Source: Capnocytophaga sp. ARDL2
GTDB lineage: Bacteria; Bacteroidota; Bacteroidia; Flavobacteriales; Flavobacteriaceae
Direction: 5' to 3'
NCBI RefSeq assembly: GCF_041530365.1
Contig: NZ_CP168034.1
Location: 310,001 to 374,000 of the forward strand
Length of the DNA stretch: 64,000 bases
A program made the position numbers and the translations under genes. Positions 63,457 to 64,000 of the stretch are shown here, one piece after another. Each line of letters opens with the position of its first letter. Position 1 is the stretch's first letter. A model generated the notes under the pieces. It made no database searches, was not told where the DNA came from, and saw nothing but the letters and a program-made list of their open reading frames with translations.

Positions 63457-64000
63457 ATGAAGATATTATCAACTTTACTAACCGTAAGATTTCGCAAACT
63501 CTTGAATAAAAACGATAAAACAGCCGTAGTTTTATTGTTACTATTCTATTTTGCAATAGCATTTGGGGTTTTTCATCAATTTGAAGAATTAGGGAGTTGG
63601 TTTTATTTATTGTTTGTAGATGTTTTGGTGTATCATTTTAAAAGACAGGATGATAGATTATTGAAAATTCATAAAAATTATAAGAAAATTATTTTTATTG
63701 AATATCTTATTTACTCTTTTCCTTTTTTGTTGATTTTGCTTATAAAACAACATTTTTTGGCATTAGGAATATTGATGATTGCATTTTGGATTTTGCCTTA
63801 TTTACCTAAAATTCAAATGAAAACAATCAAATTGCCATTTGAAAGATTTGACCCTTTTTGGCATATTATTTTTAGAAAATATCATCTATTTTTTATTTAC
63901 ATCGCACTTTTGATTTTGAGCGGTATTGCTATTCATCTTTCAAATCAAAATTTACTGGTTGTTTTGTTTGGTAGTGTTGTGATTATTTGTTGTTTACCAG
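63457..64000 (+). CDS. Multi-spanning membrane protein, 3' end outside the window
   Basis: Open for 181 codons to the window end. It starts MKILSTLLTVRFRKLLNKND and has hydrophobic segments at about 24-40, 48-58, 86-103, 108-124, 150-166 and 169 onward. The pattern (basic amphipathic start, then pairs of membrane helices) resembles permease subunits of ABC exporters found in Bacteroidota bacteriocin loci, but no decisive motif is visible. It is the cargo gene of cassette 3 and a candidate for export or immunity. Confidence 0.65.
   Translation, partial: MKILSTLLTVRFRKLLNKNDKTAVVLLLLFYFAIAFGVFHQFEELGSWFYLLFVDVLVYHFKRQDDRLLKIHKNYKKIIFIEYLIYSFPFLLILLIKQHFLALGILMIAFWILPYLPKIQMKTIKLPFERFDPFWHIIFRKYHLFFIYIALLILSGIAIHLSNQNLLVVLFGSVVIICCLP

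Overview
The window comes from a Bacteroidota genome, most probably class Flavobacteriia. The evidence is a low GC content, flavobacterial promoters (TTG, about 19 bp, TAnnTTTG), type IX secretion (T9SS) and gliding-type surface proteins (CHU_C C-terminal domain, PorP/SprF), the DUF4270-glmS and panD-YbhN gene pairs, and a TonB receptor with a carboxypeptidase-like N-terminal domain. Several genes are visibly broken and IS982-type sequences occur three times. I infer a lineage that is losing genes or changing its surface repertoire. Species cannot be named from the sequence alone.

Layout. 1-16 kb: mostly housekeeping. It holds the end of a DUF4270 lipoprotein, glmS, an enoyl-CoA hydratase, a tandem-UspA protein, a secreted protein with YadA-head-like repeats, a broken DUF1801 gene, two S9 peptidases, gpmI, a broken GEVED-domain gene, panD with a YbhN-type membrane protein, and pnuC. 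16.2 kb: tRNA-Trp, then a non-coding stretch rich in hairpins. 16.8-33.1 kb: a T9SS adhesin operon on the minus strand, made of a giant adhesin of about 4,100 residues, a PorP/SprF protein and an OmpA/PD40 protein. It carries three apparent lesions: an intact IS982 element 42 bp upstream of the start codon, a frameshift just behind the adhesin signal peptide, and a frameshift in the middle of the OmpA gene. 33.6-50.6 kb: murF, an integral membrane protein, a TlpA-like thioredoxin, CvpA, a tRNA1(Val) methyltransferase-like protein, S8 and M1 peptidases, a TSP3-OmpA porin, tRNA-Cys, a thioesterase, a TonB receptor, a decayed toxin-antitoxin pair, an endo/exonuclease-phosphatase and an M20 dipeptidase. 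50.6-59.2 kb: tRNA-Leu, exported proteins of unknown function, a SulP transporter next to a beta-carbonic anhydrase (probable bicarbonate handling), a dicarboxylate symporter and lipB.

59.3-64 kb is the most unusual part. It is an array of three small double-glycine-leader peptides (bacteriocin-like), each followed by a transcription-attenuator hairpin and then by different cargo: a CPBP membrane protease, a 113-residue protein plus a membrane protein, and a multi-spanning membrane protein. The first two cassettes each end in a nearly identical, prematurely stopped 5' fragment of a HlyD-type export adaptor. An approximately 610 bp direct repeat (HlyD fragment + promoter + leader-peptide start) marks the cassette joints and would allow exchange of mature peptides and immunity genes by recombination. 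An internally deleted IS982 copy sits directly in front of the first peptide gene.
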